Part shown: piece after piece, positions 62,677 through 64,000 of the stretch | How positions within the stretch are numbered: the first letter of the stretch is position 1 | Layout of the letters: every line of letters starts with the position of its first letter | NCBI RefSeq assembly: GCF_900111455.1 | Contig: NZ_FOIE01000003.1 | Span: forward strand, 426,779 to 490,778 | Direction: 5' to 3' | Length of the DNA stretch: 64,000 nt | Source: Geodermatophilus poikilotrophus | GTDB lineage: Bacteria; Actinomycetota; Actinomycetes; Mycobacteriales; Geodermatophilaceae | The notes under the pieces: model-generated | Databases searched by the model: none | What the model was told of the DNA's origin: nothing | Seen by the model: only the letters and a program-made list of their open reading frames with translations | Program-made: the position numbers and the translations under genes

Positions 62677-63893
62677 CGCCCGTGCTGGCCACCTTCGCCG
62701 AGGCGTGGAGCGAGGTGCGGGTGCACAAGGCCCGGGTGGTGCTCTCCCTGGTCGGCGTCTTCCTCGCCGTCTTCGCCATGACGACGGTGACCGCGCTCGG
62801 CCTGCTGGTCGCCCAGGTGCAGCAGGAGCAGGGGGAGCGCATGGGTGGCCGGCCGGCCACCATCGCCGTCACCGCCTACGACCCGCAGACCGGGATGCCG
62901 CCGGACCCGCAGGAGTGGGACGCCGCCGTCGCCGACCTCACCGAGCGGTACGGGATCACGACCACCGCCAGCATCGGCTACGAGGAGACCCGCTTCCGGC
63001 TGCCCGGCGGCACCCAGGCGGTGCAGACCAAGCGCGTCTCGCCGTCCTACGGGCAGCTGCACCGCATCGAGCCGATCCAGGGCCGGTGGCTGCGCGAGGG
63101 CGACCGGGACAGCCTGGCGCCGGCCGTCGTCGTCAACGAGGCGTTCCTCGGCGCGCTGGGCGTCCCGGACCTGTCGGGCCACCCCACCGTCGTGATCGGT
63201 GGGGACAGCCCGGTGCGGGCCGCGATCGTCGGGGTCGTCCGCGAGGGGTACGGCGACGAGCTGCTCGCCTACCGGGTGGACCGCTCGGCCGGCCCGTGGG
63301 ACGAGCCGGCTCCCGCCGACCCGTCGGCGATGGTGTTCGGACCGGCCACGCTGGAGCTGTGGGTCCCGCCGGAGCAGGCCGACGAGGTCATGGCGGTGGT
63401 CACGAACGACCTCGGGCTGGCGCTCGGCGGGGTCCGGGTCGACGCCTACCGGCAGGACGCGCAGGGCCTGGAGGAGACCCTCGGCATGCTGCGGCTGGCC
63501 ATCCGCGGCGCGGGGATCGTGGTGCTCGTCCTCGGCGGGCTCGGCGTGCTCAACATCGGGCTGGTCACGGTCCGCCAGCGGATCCGGGAGATCGGCGTCC
63601 GGCGCAGCTTCGGCGCCACCTCGTCGCGGGTGTTCTCCGCGATCGTGCTGGAGAGCGTCTGCGCCACGTTCCTCGCCGGGCTCGCCGCGGTCGCGCTGTC
63701 GGTCGTCCTGGTGCGCAACCTGCCGCTGGAGCAGCTGCTCAACAGCGGCGTCCCGCTGGCCGAGACCCCGGCCTTCCCGGTGGCCGCAGCGGTGGAGGGC
63801 CTGGTGTCGGCCACGGCGGTCGGCGCGCTGGCCGGGCTGCTGCCCGCGGTCATCGCCGTCCGGGCGAAGGTGATCGACGCCATCCGCTTCTAG
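62673..63893 (+). CDS. ABC transporter permease (FtsX/MacB type)
   Basis: Protein of 406 aa. First helix at residues 20-45 (ARVVLSLVGVFLAVFAMTTV), then a large extracellular MacB-PCD domain, then three C-terminal helices starting IRGAGIVVLVLGGLGVLNIG. The phrase VRQRIREIGVRRSFGATSSR is the coupling loop of FtsX-like permeases. GTG at 62673 overlaps the ATPase stop. It ends at 63893. Confidence 0.93.
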   Translation: MTPVLATFAEAWSEVRVHKARVVLSLVGVFLAVFAMTTVTALGLLVAQVQQEQGERMGGRPATIAVTAYDPQTGMPPDPQEWDAAVADLTERYGITTTASIGYEETRFRLPGGTQAVQTKRVSPSYGQLHRIEPIQGRWLREGDRDSLAPAVVVNEAFLGALGVPDLSGHPTVVIGGDSPVRAAIVGVVREGYGDELLAYRVDRSAGPWDEPAPADPSAMVFGPATLELWVPPEQADEVMAVVTNDLGLALGGVRVDAYRQDAQGLEETLGMLRLAIRGAGIVVLVLGGLGVLNIGLVTVRQRIREIGVRRSFGATSSRVFSAIVLESVCATFLAGLAAVALSVVLVRNLPLEQLLNSGVPLAETPAFPVAAAVEGLVSATAVGALAGLLPAVIAVRAKVIDAIRF

Positions 63894-63895
63894 AA

Positions 63896-64000
63896 GGACC
63901 CCGCTGCCCCCCACCGCTCGCAGGCTCGCGGCGGGACCCTGCAGCGGGGCCGTTCCAGCCGGTCGCGGGGCTCGCGGCGGGACCCTGCAGCGGGGCCGTT
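63896..64000. repeat. Intergenic repeat array with hairpin, cut by window end
   Basis: A 32-bp sequence is repeated exactly at 63923-63954 and 63969-64000 (46-bp period), running up to the window end. Its GCAGCGGGGCC can pair with GGACCCCGCTGC right after the permease stop (63896-63907), giving a terminator-like hairpin with a long loop. It may be a genome-wide intergenic repeat family. Confidence 0.65.

Overview
The window is 64 kb of very GC-rich DNA with strong third-position GC bias and frequent GTG starts. It carries SARP/AfsR, LAL-type LuxR and NarL-type two-component regulators, TreZ, split LigD-type NHEJ genes and a PASTA serine/threonine kinase. This points to an actinobacterium. I infer a soil or rock-dwelling member such as the Geodermatophilaceae, but gene content alone does not fix the genus. 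No rRNA, complete tRNA, CRISPR array or intact IS element is visible.

Layout. 1-4.4 kb: aromatic (tyrosine-type) catabolism, with an FAD monooxygenase and an unusual MBL-fold protein, an Lrp/AsnC regulator, and hpd divergent from it. 4.5-15.7 kb: ThrE-like exporter, a VioB-like ferritin-fold gene with a single-base frameshift and its partner, a VTT-domain membrane protein, DUF5996, epoxide hydrolase, cupin, then a decay zone with remnants of an alpha/beta hydrolase and a rhamnulokinase. 15.2-20.9 kb: two NarL-type two-component systems around a small membrane protein. 21-27.6 kb: a LAL regulator followed by a 26-bp palindrome and the operon it may control (small protein, DUF4386, quinone-oxidoreductase-like enzyme, beheaded ABC ATPase), then hsp20. 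27.8-37 kb: a SARP/AfsR regulator flanked by repeats resembling SARP boxes, an SDR operon ending in a truncated monooxygenase, and a six-gene operon (two membrane proteins, FAD oxidoreductase, CPBP protease reading in frame into an SRPBCC protein, TspO/MBR). 37-41.5 kb: MFS exporter plus DUF4396 behind tandem CsoR/CstR-like operators, and a CGNR regulator divergent from an MBL hydrolase over three evenly spaced repeats. 42.6-47.4 kb: a double-length IclR regulator divergent from a catabolic operon (MHS symporter, 2-hydroxyacid dehydrogenase, RraA-like aldolase). 47.5-50.6 kb: a scar zone with a pyruvate carboxylase 5' fragment, a frameshifted ACT-like gene, a tRNA 3' half with its terminator, MOSC, and a broken tyrosine recombinase. 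50.6-64 kb: PrimPol, secreted peptidase, ATP-dependent ligase, DsrE, a Phd/VapC module beside a collapsed copy of itself, PASTA kinase, DoxX-like protein, RibD-type reductase, treZ, and a MacB-like efflux system cut by the window edge.

The main theme is local regulation: nearly every accessory operon is paired with its own regulator and a recognisable repeat in the shared promoter. The second theme is decay: at least ten gene remnants lie at the boundaries between these modules, and two operons that converge on hsp20 have both lost their last gene.
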